Source of the DNA: Blattabacterium cuenoti
Lineage (GTDB): Bacteria; Bacteroidota; Bacteroidia; Flavobacteriales; Blattabacteriaceae
NCBI RefSeq assembly: GCF_014252335.1
Contig: NZ_CP059218.1
Span: 503,898 to 567,897, forward strand
Direction of reading: 5' to 3'
DNA length: 64,000 bases
Position 1 is the stretch's first letter. Each line of letters starts with the position of its first letter. This document shows, piece after piece, positions 19,994 through 28,161 of this stretch. The notes below the pieces were generated by a model. That model searched no databases, was not told the origin of the DNA, and saw nothing but the letters and a program-made list of their open reading frames with translations. The position numbers and the translations under genes were made by a program.

Positions 19994-20896
19994 TTAGTAT
20001 CCAAAATATTTTAATTTATAATAATCAGATCTCCAATTTTTTAAAACTAAAATTTTTATTGAAATATTAATTTGTTTGTTAAAAAAATTTTTTATACTTT
20101 TTTTGGATTCTCGTTGTAATCTATTAAGAGATAATCCATGATGACCATTTAAAATAATTTTTTGAGAATGTTTTTCTACATATATTATAGACGATATATC
20201 AATATTATCATTTTTTTCTTTAAACATATTAGTCATTACCTCAGAAGAATATGGAATTTCTTGATTATATAAATAATAAATTTGTTCTCTAATTATCTCG
20301 TTTACAAAAAATCGTTGAGATCTATCACTAATCCATTCTTTTGGATAAAATGGAGGATGTTCTGATAATAAATTAACAATTTTTTGAATTAAAAATTCTT
20401 TATTAATATTTTTTAATGCAGATATTGGTAATATATCAGAACAAGGAAATAATTTATTCCAAAAATTAATAGTTTTATGAATAATATTGTTATCATAACA
20501 ATATAATCCTATTTTATCTATTTTATTAATCAAAATAATAATAGGAATATCTTGTTGTTTAAGATAAGTAAACATATTCATATATTCGTCGTGTAAAATC
20601 ATATATTTTCCTATCTCGGTAATAAATAAAATAATATCAGCATCTTCTATAGATTTTTTAACATATTTCATCATCATTTTTTGTATTAAGATATTTTGTT
20701 GTTTCATGATACCTGGTGTATCAGAAAATACAATTTGATAATTTGCTTCTTCCAAAAGACCTATAATTCTATGACGAGTAGTTTGCGCTTTTTTAGTTAC
20801 TATAGAAATGTTTTTTTTAACTAAAGAATTTATTAATGTAGATTTTCCTACATTTGGAAATCCAATAATATTTACAAATCCAGATTTATATATCAT
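19994..20896 (-). CDS. era: GTPase Era
   Basis: Era binds 16S rRNA and is needed for maturation of the small ribosomal subunit. The P-loop GFPNVGKST lies at residues 12-20, G3 is DTPGI, and G4 is INKID. A C-terminal KH RNA-binding domain has the IILNGHHG segment. The 300 residues are normal. Its start overlaps the clpB stop by 11 bases on the same strand. Confidence 0.96.
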   Translation of the reverse strand: MIYKSGFVNIIGFPNVGKSTLINSLVKKNISIVTKKAQTTRHRIIGLLEEANYQIVFSDTPGIMKQQNILIQKMMMKYVKKSIEDADIILFITEIGKYMILHDEYMNMFTYLKQQDIPIIILINKIDKIGLYCYDNNIIHKTINFWNKLFPCSDILPISALKNINKEFLIQKIVNLLSEHPPFYPKEWISDRSQRFFVNEIIREQIYYLYNQEIPYSSEVMTNMFKEKNDNIDISSIIYVEKHSQKIILNGHHGLSLNRLQRESKKSIKNFFNKQINISIKILVLKNWRSDYYKLKYFGY

Positions 20897-23051
20897 GATA
20901 TCTATTTTTTTTGATAAAAATTATTTTTTGTTGATTAACACAATCTATCAAGATTATAGAATGTTCATCAAGATTACCTTTAATAAGTTCTTTAGATAAT
21001 TTATTCATTATATCATATTGAATAACTCTTTTTAATGGTCTTGCTCCAAAAATAGGATCATATCCTTTTTTTGATAAATATAAAATAGCTTGTTCAGTAA
21101 TTTTTATATGTATATTTTTTGTTAATAGAAATATTTTGAATTTTTTAATTTGTAATTTAACAATATTTGTAATTTCTTCTCGCGAAAGAGGTTTAAAAAA
21201 AATAATTTCATCTATTCGATTAATAAATTCTATTTTTACTACATTTTTTAATAACTGTATTAAAGTAGTTTTTATATTTTTTATGTCTCTATTATCATTC
21301 AAAAAATTTTCATTATTAATGATTTCTGACCCTATATTAGATGTCATGATAATAATAGTATTTGTAAAATTTACTGTATTTCCTTTATTATCAGTTAATC
21401 TACCATCATCTAACACTTGTAAAAGAATATTAAAAACATCACGATGAGCTTTTTCAATCTCATCTAATAAAATTAGACTATATGGCCTACGACGTATTGT
21501 TTCTGTCAATTGACCACTTTCTTCATAACCAATATATCCTGGAGGAGCTCCAATCAATCTACTTATAGAATGACGTTCTTGATATTCACTCATATCTATT
21601 CTAACTATATTGTTTTCATCATCAAATAAATATTCAGCTAATGCCTTAGCTAGTTCTGTTTTACCAACTCCAGTAGATCCCATAAATAAAAAAGAACCTA
21701 TAGGTTTTGTTTCATACTGTAGTCCAGCTCTAGAACGTCTTATCGCATTTGAAACTGATTGAATAGCTTCATTTTGACCTATAACTCTTTCATGCAATTG
21801 TTTTTCTAAAAAAATTAATTTTTCTTTTTCACTGGTTAACATTGTTGTTACTGGAATACCAGTCCATTTGGAAACTACTTGAGCAATATTTTCTTTAGAC
21901 ACTTCTTCTTGAATCATTTTTTCCCCTTTTTTTTCTTTCTTTTTTAATTCTATTTCAAACTGTTGAATTTTTTTTTCTTCTTCTTTAATTTTTCCATATC
22001 TTAATTCAGCTACTTTTCCATAATCTCCTAATCTTTCTGCCTGTTCAGATTCAAATTTAAAATGCTCTATTTTATCTTTTGCCTTTTGTAATCCTTCTAC
22101 TAAATTTTTTTCATTTTCCCATTGAATTTGCAATTGCATTTGTTCTTGATTTAATTTGAATAATTCATTTTTCAAAGCATCTAATTTTTTTTGTTGATTT
22201 TTTTCTCTTTTAATAGCTTCTATTTGTATTTCTATTTTCATAATATTTCTATGCAAAATATCTAATCGTTCTGGTTTAGAATTTATTTCCATTCTTAATT
22301 TAGCTGCTGCTTCATCAATCAAATCAATAGCTTTATCTGGCAAAAATCGTTCATTAATATAACGTTTAGATAACTTTACAGCGGCAATAATTGATTCATC
22401 TTTAATCCTGACTTTATGATGACTCTCATATTTATCTTTAATTCCGCGTAATATAGAAATAGAATCTGAAATAGATGGTTCATGAACATATATCGGCTGA
22501 AATCTTCTTTCTAATGCTTTATCTGTAATAAAATATTTTTGATATTCATTTAACGTTGTTGCTCCAATAGCACGAAGTTCTCCTCTTGCTAATGCTGGTT
22601 TGAAAATATTTGCTGCATCTATAGTTCCTTCTCCACTTCCAAGACCTGTACTAACTAAAGTATGTATTTCATCAATAAACAAAATAATTTCTCCATTAGA
22701 CAATGTAACTTCTTTAATAACCAATTTTAATCGTTCTTCAAATTCTCCTTTATATTTTGCTCCAGCTATTAAAGAAGCCATATCTAAAGAAAATACTTGT
22801 TGTTTTTTTAAATTATCTGGAATATCACCATTAATTATTCTATGTGCTAATCCTTCAGCTATTGCTGTTTTTCCAACACCTGGTTCACCTATTAGTAATG
22901 GATTATTTTTTTTTCTTCTAGATAATATTTGCAATACTCGTCTTATTTCTTCATCACGTCCAATCACAGGATCTAATTTTCCTTTATTTGCCCATTCATT
23001 TAAATTTTTAGCATATTTTTCTAATGTTTTATAATTATTTAAAGATTCCAT
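20886..23051 (-). CDS. clpB: ClpB disaggregase lacking the N-terminal domain
   Basis: This AAA+ chaperone resolves protein aggregates with DnaK. Both ATPase modules are present: Walker A GEPGVGKT near residue 58 and GSTGVGKT in the second module, separated by a Lys/Glu-rich coiled-coil M-domain. The protein has only 721 residues and begins at the segment preceding NBD1 (KLDPVIGRDEEIRR starts near residue 21). The roughly 150-residue N-domain of standard ClpB is therefore missing. The 237 bases to the prfB region cannot hold it. This resembles the natural short ClpB isoform made from an internal start in E. coli. Confidence 0.93.
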   Translation of the reverse strand: MESLNNYKTLEKYAKNLNEWANKGKLDPVIGRDEEIRRVLQILSRRKKNNPLLIGEPGVGKTAIAEGLAHRIINGDIPDNLKKQQVFSLDMASLIAGAKYKGEFEERLKLVIKEVTLSNGEIILFIDEIHTLVSTGLGSGEGTIDAANIFKPALARGELRAIGATTLNEYQKYFITDKALERRFQPIYVHEPSISDSISILRGIKDKYESHHKVRIKDESIIAAVKLSKRYINERFLPDKAIDLIDEAAAKLRMEINSKPERLDILHRNIMKIEIQIEAIKREKNQQKKLDALKNELFKLNQEQMQLQIQWENEKNLVEGLQKAKDKIEHFKFESEQAERLGDYGKVAELRYGKIKEEEKKIQQFEIELKKKEKKGEKMIQEEVSKENIAQVVSKWTGIPVTTMLTSEKEKLIFLEKQLHERVIGQNEAIQSVSNAIRRSRAGLQYETKPIGSFLFMGSTGVGKTELAKALAEYLFDDENNIVRIDMSEYQERHSISRLIGAPPGYIGYEESGQLTETIRRRPYSLILLDEIEKAHRDVFNILLQVLDDGRLTDNKGNTVNFTNTIIIMTSNIGSEIINNENFLNDNRDIKNIKTTLIQLLKNVVKIEFINRIDEIIFFKPLSREEITNIVKLQIKKFKIFLLTKNIHIKITEQAILYLSKKGYDPIFGARPLKRVIQYDIMNKLSKELIKGNLDEHSIILIDCVNQQKIIFIKKNRYHDI

Positions 23052-23071
23052 ATATCATATTATGTTTTATG

Positions 23072-23107
23072 CAGTGATCAGTGATGCATAATAATACATA
23101 TTATGCA
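23072..23107. promoter_or_regulatory. heptamer direct repeat next to a 9-bp inverted repeat upstream of clpB
   Basis: CAGTGAT is repeated in tandem at 23072-23085. Immediately next to it, TGCATAATA at 23085-23093 and TATTATGCA at 23099-23107 form perfect 9-bp arms around a 5-base loop. It lies 34-56 bases upstream of the clpB ATG in a divergent gap with prfB. It does not match the CIRCE heat-shock operator. It could be an operator or an mRNA hairpin; neither is shown. Confidence 0.35.
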
Positions 23108-23288
23108 AATAAATTTATTATATTAAATATTTTCAATAAAATTGTATTTTGATTTCAATATATATGTATTTTCACTTTTATTTTTTCAACAAAATTTAGT
23201 GATTACTAAGTAAATTTATTGTAAAGAGATACATATTATAATTATGTTTCATGCCTAATGCCAATATTATATATGTATCAATATAAAA

Positions 23289-23306
23289 TTGATCATTTTT
23301 GATCAA
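23289..23306 (+). promoter_or_regulatory. inverted repeat just upstream of the prfB start
   Basis: TTGATCA (23289-23295) and TGATCAA (23300-23306) are perfect 7-base arms with a TTTT spacer, ending 15 bases before the chosen prfB ATG at 23322. As RNA it would fold into a small hairpin close to the ribosome entry site. A functional role is inference. Confidence 0.3.
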
Positions 23307-23321
23307 AAATTCTCATATATT

Positions 23322-24410
23322 ATGATAATACAAGATGAAATATCATCAATTTCGCAAAAAATCAATAAACTAGAACAATTATTAGATATTAAAAATATCA
23401 AAAAATCATTAGAACATGATCAAGATAAAATGTTAACTCCTAATTTTTGGAAAGACAAAATAAAATATAAAAAATTTGTAAAAAATTTTCAAACTTTAAA
23501 AATCAAAATAAAAGATTTTACGCAACTGAAAAATGCAATGGAAGAACTTGAATGTATGTATTATATTTATAAAGAAGAACATATAGACACCAATATAAAA
23601 GTTCAATTAAATAAAACTAAAAAATTAGTAGATGATATAGAAATTAAAACATTGTTTAAGAAAGAAGATACTTATAATGCAATACTACAAATATCTTCTG
23701 GAGCAGGTGGTACTGAAAGCTGTGATTGGACGGCAATGTTAATGAGAATGTATATATTATGGGGTGAACATAATCAATTTATTGTGAATAAAATTCATCA
23801 TACTCCAGGTGATATAATTGGTACAAAAACCGTTACTTTAGAAATTAATGGAATTTATGCTTTTGGATATTTAAAAGGAGAAAATGGAGTACATAGATTA
23901 ATTAGAATATCTCCATTTAATAATAATTCAAAACGTCATACTACTTTTTCTTCAGTATTTGTTTATCCGTTTATAGAAAAAAAGATAGATATTAATATTA
24001 ATGTATCAGATATTCATTGGGATACTTTTCGTTCTCGTGGATCAGGAGGTCAAAATGTAAATAAAGTAGAAACTGGAGTAAGATTAAAACATGTGCCAAC
24101 AGGTATTATTATTGAAAATACTGAATCTAGATCACAAATTCAAAATCGACAAACAGCATTACAAATTCTAAAATCTAGATTATTTGAAATAGAAATTAAA
24201 AAAAATCTAGATAAAAAAAATAAAATAGAATCTAAAAAAAAAAAAATTGAATGGGGATCTCAAATAAGAAATTATATTATGCATCCTTATCAATTAGTAA
24301 AGGATTTAAGAACAGGATATGAAACTCATAAAGTACAATCTGTAATGAATGGAGAAATTAATACTTTTTTAAAAAAATTTTTAATACAAAACAACAAAAA
24401 CATATTTTAA
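23322..24410 (+). CDS. prfB: peptide chain release factor 2, without programmed frameshift
   Basis: RF2 terminates translation at UGA and UAA. The recognition motif SPF lies near residues 197-199 and the catalytic GGQ near 242-244 (GSGGQNVNKV). I chose ATG 23322 (MIIQDEISS) because it matches the family N-terminus; the frame is open back to a TTG at 23289 that lies in an inverted repeat. The frame is continuous through the place where most prfB genes carry an internal TGA with +1 frameshift (here LEQLLDIKN). An A13 tract at 24234-24246 stays in frame. Confidence 0.94.
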   Translation: MIIQDEISSISQKINKLEQLLDIKNIKKSLEHDQDKMLTPNFWKDKIKYKKFVKNFQTLKIKIKDFTQLKNAMEELECMYYIYKEEHIDTNIKVQLNKTKKLVDDIEIKTLFKKEDTYNAILQISSGAGGTESCDWTAMLMRMYILWGEHNQFIVNKIHHTPGDIIGTKTVTLEINGIYAFGYLKGENGVHRLIRISPFNNNSKRHTTFSSVFVYPFIEKKIDININVSDIHWDTFRSRGSGGQNVNKVETGVRLKHVPTGIIIENTESRSQIQNRQTALQILKSRLFEIEIKKNLDKKNKIESKKKKIEWGSQIRNYIMHPYQLVKDLRTGYETHKVQSVMNGEINTFLKKFLIQNNKNIF

Positions 24411-24430
24411 TTAATGTTTTTTATAATTTT

Positions 24431-25822
24431 ATGAAAATTCGATATATAGATTTTATAGATCAAACTTTTAATTTTCCATCTGAGGAATTTTCTATTAAAA
24501 ATAATTTTTTAGAATTTCATGGTATACCATTGATCAATCTTATAAATAAATATGGTACCCCATTAAAATTTACTTTTCTTCCAAAAATTTCTAAAAATAT
24601 ACAACAAGCAAAAAAATGGTTCAAAAAAGCTATTCAATATAATAATTATAAAAAAAAATATACTTATTGTTATTGTACAAAAAGTTCTCATTTTGCCTTT
24701 ATTTTAGAAGAAGCATTAAAAAATAATGTAAGTATTGAAACTTCTTATGCATATGATATAGACATAGTAAAAAATCTATATAAAAAAGGAAAAACAAAAA
24801 AAAATATTGAAGTTATTTGTAATGGATTTAAAACTAAAAATTATATAGAAAATATATCTGAATTAATTAATAATGGATTTTATAATACCATTCCTATATT
24901 AGATAATGTTGACGAATTAGAACAACTAAATTTAGTTATAAACTATCCATTTAAATTAGGAATACGAATAGCTTCTGAAGAAGAGCCAAAATTTGAATTT
25001 TATACATCTCGTTTAGGAATAGGATATAAAGATATTATTGTTTTTTATTTAAATAAAATCAAAAATAATCCAAAAGTAGAATTAAAAATGTTACATTTTT
25101 TTATTAATACTGGGATAAAAGATACAGCTTATTATTGGAATGAACTATTTAAATGTTTACAAATATATGCTCAATTAAAAAAAATTTCTCCAGAATTAGA
25201 TATTCTTAATATCGGTGGTGGATTTCCAATTAAAACGTCTATGTCTTTTAAATATAATTATGAATATATGACTAACGAAATTGTATATCAAATTCATAAA
25301 TTTTGTAAAGAAGAAAATATTGAAGAGCCCAATATATACACAGAATTTGGTACTTATACTGTAGGCGAAAGTGGTGGTATAATATATCAAATACTTGATC
25401 AAAAAAAACAAAATGATAGAGAAAAATGGAATATAATTGATAGTTCATTTATGACAACATTACCAGATACTTGGGCAATTAGTCAAAGATTTATTATGAT
25501 GGCTATTAATAGATGGAATGATTCTTACGAGAGAGTATTTTTAGGTGGATTAACATGTGACAGTGAAGATTATTATAATTCTGAACAACATATCAACGCT
25601 ATATATCTTCCATGTTTTAGAACCACAACCCCACTGTATATTGGTTTTTTTAATACGGGTGCATATCAAGATACTATTAGTGGATATGGAGGCGTTCACC
25701 ATTGTTTAATTCCACAACCTATACATATACTGATTAATTATGATGAACAACAGAGATTTGTATATAAACTTTTTAGACGTTCACAAGAAGCTAATGAAAT
25801 ATTAAAAATATTAGGATATTAA
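24431..25822 (+). CDS. speA: arginine decarboxylase, PLP-dependent
   Basis: This enzyme decarboxylates arginine to agmatine. It is the roughly 460-residue Bacteroidetes type of fold III (alanine-racemase-like) decarboxylase. Lys84 in YCTKSSH is the expected PLP lysine. Other conserved parts are SEEEPKFEFYTSRLGIG, LNIGGGFPI, EFGTYTVGESGG and the C-terminal GGLTCDSEDYYNSEQH. It is followed 20 bases later by an agmatinase-family gene, which would use its product. Confidence 0.92.
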   Translation: MKIRYIDFIDQTFNFPSEEFSIKNNFLEFHGIPLINLINKYGTPLKFTFLPKISKNIQQAKKWFKKAIQYNNYKKKYTYCYCTKSSHFAFILEEALKNNVSIETSYAYDIDIVKNLYKKGKTKKNIEVICNGFKTKNYIENISELINNGFYNTIPILDNVDELEQLNLVINYPFKLGIRIASEEEPKFEFYTSRLGIGYKDIIVFYLNKIKNNPKVELKMLHFFINTGIKDTAYYWNELFKCLQIYAQLKKISPELDILNIGGGFPIKTSMSFKYNYEYMTNEIVYQIHKFCKEENIEEPNIYTEFGTYTVGESGGIIYQILDQKKQNDREKWNIIDSSFMTTLPDTWAISQRFIMMAINRWNDSYERVFLGGLTCDSEDYYNSEQHINAIYLPCFRTTTPLYIGFFNTGAYQDTISGYGGVHHCLIPQPIHILINYDEQQRFVYKLFRRSQEANEILKILGY

Positions 25823-25842
25823 ATTGATTTTTCTATAATATA

Positions 25843-26694
25843 ATGAATCCAAAAACTTTTGCAGGAATTCCACAACAATATGCTAGACTTGAAACATCTA
25901 AAATTGTTATCATTCCAATACATTATGATGATACAGTAACATGGCAAAAAGGTGCACAATATGGACCAAATGCTTTTATAAACGCATCTCAATATTTAGA
26001 ATTATATGATATAGAAACTAATTCTGAAGTGTATAAAAGAGGAATTTTTTTAGCTCCTTCTATAAAAAAATTTAATAATTCACCTAATAAAATTATATAT
26101 AATATTACAAAAAAATATTTATTAAAAAAAAAATTTGTTACTCTCATAGGTGGAGAACATTCTATATCCATTGGAAGTATTCGAGCTTTTGGAGAATTAT
26201 TTGAAAATTTAAGCATTCTTCATATGGATGCTCATGCTGATTTACGTCCTATTTATAATAATAATCCTTATAATCATGCTTGTTCTATGTATGAGGCTTC
26301 AAAAAAATACACATTAGTACAAATAGGAATTCGTAGTATGGATATAGAAGAAACACAATATGTTCAAAAAGGAAATATATTTTATACTCATGAAATTTAT
26401 AATAATAATAAATGGATGGAGCTAGCTATTAACAAATTGTCAAATAATATATTTATTAGTATAGATATAGATGTTTTTGATCCTGGTATTGCACCATCCA
26501 CTGGTACACCTGAACCAGGTGGTATGTCATGGTATAATACATTATTTTTTTTAAAACAAGTTTTTACAAAAAAACAAGTTGTGGGATTTGATATTGTAGA
26601 ATTATCACCAAATAAAAATGAATGTTCTACAGATTTTTTAGTTGCAAAACTTTTTTACAAATTGTTATCCTATAAATTTGAATTTAATATATGA
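25843..26694 (+). CDS. speB: agmatinase/arginase-family ureohydrolase
   Basis: This binuclear manganese ureohydrolase is probably an agmatinase splitting agmatine into putrescine and urea. Metal ligands are visible: GGEHSISIG, DAHADLRP, and SIDIDVFDPGIAP. The position right after speA favours agmatine over arginine as substrate, but the sequence alone does not exclude arginase. The 283 residues are normal. Its stop overlaps the cmk start by 4 bases. Confidence 0.9.
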   Translation: MNPKTFAGIPQQYARLETSKIVIIPIHYDDTVTWQKGAQYGPNAFINASQYLELYDIETNSEVYKRGIFLAPSIKKFNNSPNKIIYNITKKYLLKKKFVTLIGGEHSISIGSIRAFGELFENLSILHMDAHADLRPIYNNNPYNHACSMYEASKKYTLVQIGIRSMDIEETQYVQKGNIFYTHEIYNNNKWMELAINKLSNNIFISIDIDVFDPGIAPSTGTPEPGGMSWYNTLFFLKQVFTKKQVVGFDIVELSPNKNECSTDFLVAKLFYKLLSYKFEFNI

Positions 26695-27407
26695 TGACTA
26701 ATACTAATAAAAATCAAATTATATCTATAGATGGATATTCGTCTTCTGGAAAAAGTTTATTAGCCAAACAATTATCTAATAAATTAAAATATTATTATAT
26801 AAATACGGGTGCTATGTATAGATGTATTACTTTATTAGCTATTAGACAAAAAATGTTTAACAGTGATTTATGGAATGTAACTAATTTTATTCCTTATTTA
26901 AATAATATACATTTTACATTTAAATGGAATAAACAAATGAATAAAATAGAAACTTTTTTAAATAATGAAAATGTTCAAGATCAGATCACATCTATACAAG
27001 TAACAGAAAAGGTTAGTGTACTAGCTAGTATTCCTGAAATACGTAAAAAACTGAATATTATACAAAAAAAATTAATATATATATATAATAAAAAAGGATT
27101 AGTAATAGAAGGAAGAGATATAGGAACAACAATATGCCCACAAGCTAAAATAAAAATATTTATGAAAGGCTCTACTGAGATTCGTTCTTTCCGAAGATAT
27201 AAAGAATTAAAAAAAGAAGGACAAATAATATCTTATGACAAAGTAAAACATAATATTTTATATAGAGATAATTTGGATCTTTATAGAAAATATTCTCCTT
27301 TGCAAAAACCTACCAAAAATTGTATTGAAATAGATAATACTTATCTAAGTATAGATAAACAATTTCATATTATACTTAAATTAATTAATAAACAATTATA
27401 TAAATGA
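26691..27407 (+). CDS. cmk: cytidylate kinase
   Basis: This enzyme phosphorylates CMP and dCMP. The P-loop GYSSSGKS lies at residues 15-22, followed by INTGAMYR and the EGRDIGT motif, all characteristic of Cmk. The 238 residues are near normal. Two adjacent ATGs exist (26691 and 26694); the first overlaps the speB stop. The end overlaps fabG by 4 bases. Confidence 0.95.
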   Translation: MMTNTNKNQIISIDGYSSSGKSLLAKQLSNKLKYYYINTGAMYRCITLLAIRQKMFNSDLWNVTNFIPYLNNIHFTFKWNKQMNKIETFLNNENVQDQITSIQVTEKVSVLASIPEIRKKLNIIQKKLIYIYNKKGLVIEGRDIGTTICPQAKIKIFMKGSTEIRSFRRYKELKKEGQIISYDKVKHNILYRDNLDLYRKYSPLQKPTKNCIEIDNTYLSIDKQFHIILKLINKQLYK

Positions 27408-28144
27408 AATTATTAAATGGAAAAATAGCAATAGTGACAGGTGGTTCTGGTGATATTGGGTCTTCTATTGTCAAAACATTTGTACAACATGGAGCATTCG
27501 TAATTTTTACTTTTTTATCTTCTAAACAAAAAGCTGATAAATTATCTTTTGAATTAAAATTAAAAAATTTTGTTGAATCGTATCACATAGATTTAAAAAA
27601 TATAGATGCAACTAAATTATTGATAGAAAAAACTATAGAAAAATATAGACGTTTAGATATATTAGTAAATAATGCAGGAATTATAAAAGATAATTTTTTA
27701 TTAAGAATGTCGGAACATAATTGGGATAAAGTAATAAAAACTAATATTTATTCTATGTTTAATTTAACTAAATATGCGATTATTCCTATGATAAAGCAAA
27801 GAAAAGGAAATATTATTAATATGAGTTCTGTTATTGGATGTACTGGAAATTCAGGGCAATCTAATTATTCTACTTCTAAAGCTGGAATTATTGGATTCAC
27901 TAAATCGATTGCTAAAGAACTTGGATCCAAAAATATTCGTTGCAATGCTATAGCTCCTGGATATATATATACTAAAATGAATGAGCATCTTCCTAATACA
28001 ATAAAAACAAATTTTATAAATCATATTCCATTAAACAGAGCTGGAACTCCTCAAGATATAGCTAATTCAAGTTTATTTCTTGCTTCTGAATTATCAGATT
28101 ATATTACTGGATCTGTATTACATGTCAATGGAGGATTATTTTAG
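27404..28144 (+). CDS. fabG: 3-oxoacyl-ACP reductase
   Basis: This NADPH-dependent short-chain dehydrogenase/reductase reduces beta-ketoacyl-ACP in fatty acid synthesis. The cofactor motif TGGSGDIG lies at residues 12-19, with NNAG at 89-92. The catalytic Ser is in NMSSVIG and the YxxxK pair is Tyr155/Lys159. At 246 residues it is full length. It follows cmk with a 4-base overlap and precedes menD. Confidence 0.95.
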   Translation: MKLLNGKIAIVTGGSGDIGSSIVKTFVQHGAFVIFTFLSSKQKADKLSFELKLKNFVESYHIDLKNIDATKLLIEKTIEKYRRLDILVNNAGIIKDNFLLRMSEHNWDKVIKTNIYSMFNLTKYAIIPMIKQRKGNIINMSSVIGCTGNSGQSNYSTSKAGIIGFTKSIAKELGSKNIRCNAIAPGYIYTKMNEHLPNTIKTNFINHIPLNRAGTPQDIANSSLFLASELSDYITGSVLHVNGGLF

Positions 28145-28161
28145 TTATTTTACACACATAC

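Noticed and set aside
22600..23034. 144-codon plus-strand open frame inside clpB
   Set aside because: It lies wholly antisense to the conserved NBD1 region of clpB and has no recognisable protein pattern.
23072..23107. CIRCE heat-shock operator upstream of clpB
   Set aside because: The arms do not match TTAGCACTC-N9-GAGTGCTAA, so HrcA control is not supported.
23289..23321. TTG start for prfB at 23289
   Set aside because: The extra 11 residues are not part of the RF2 family start and lie in the inverted repeat; ATG 23322 fits better.
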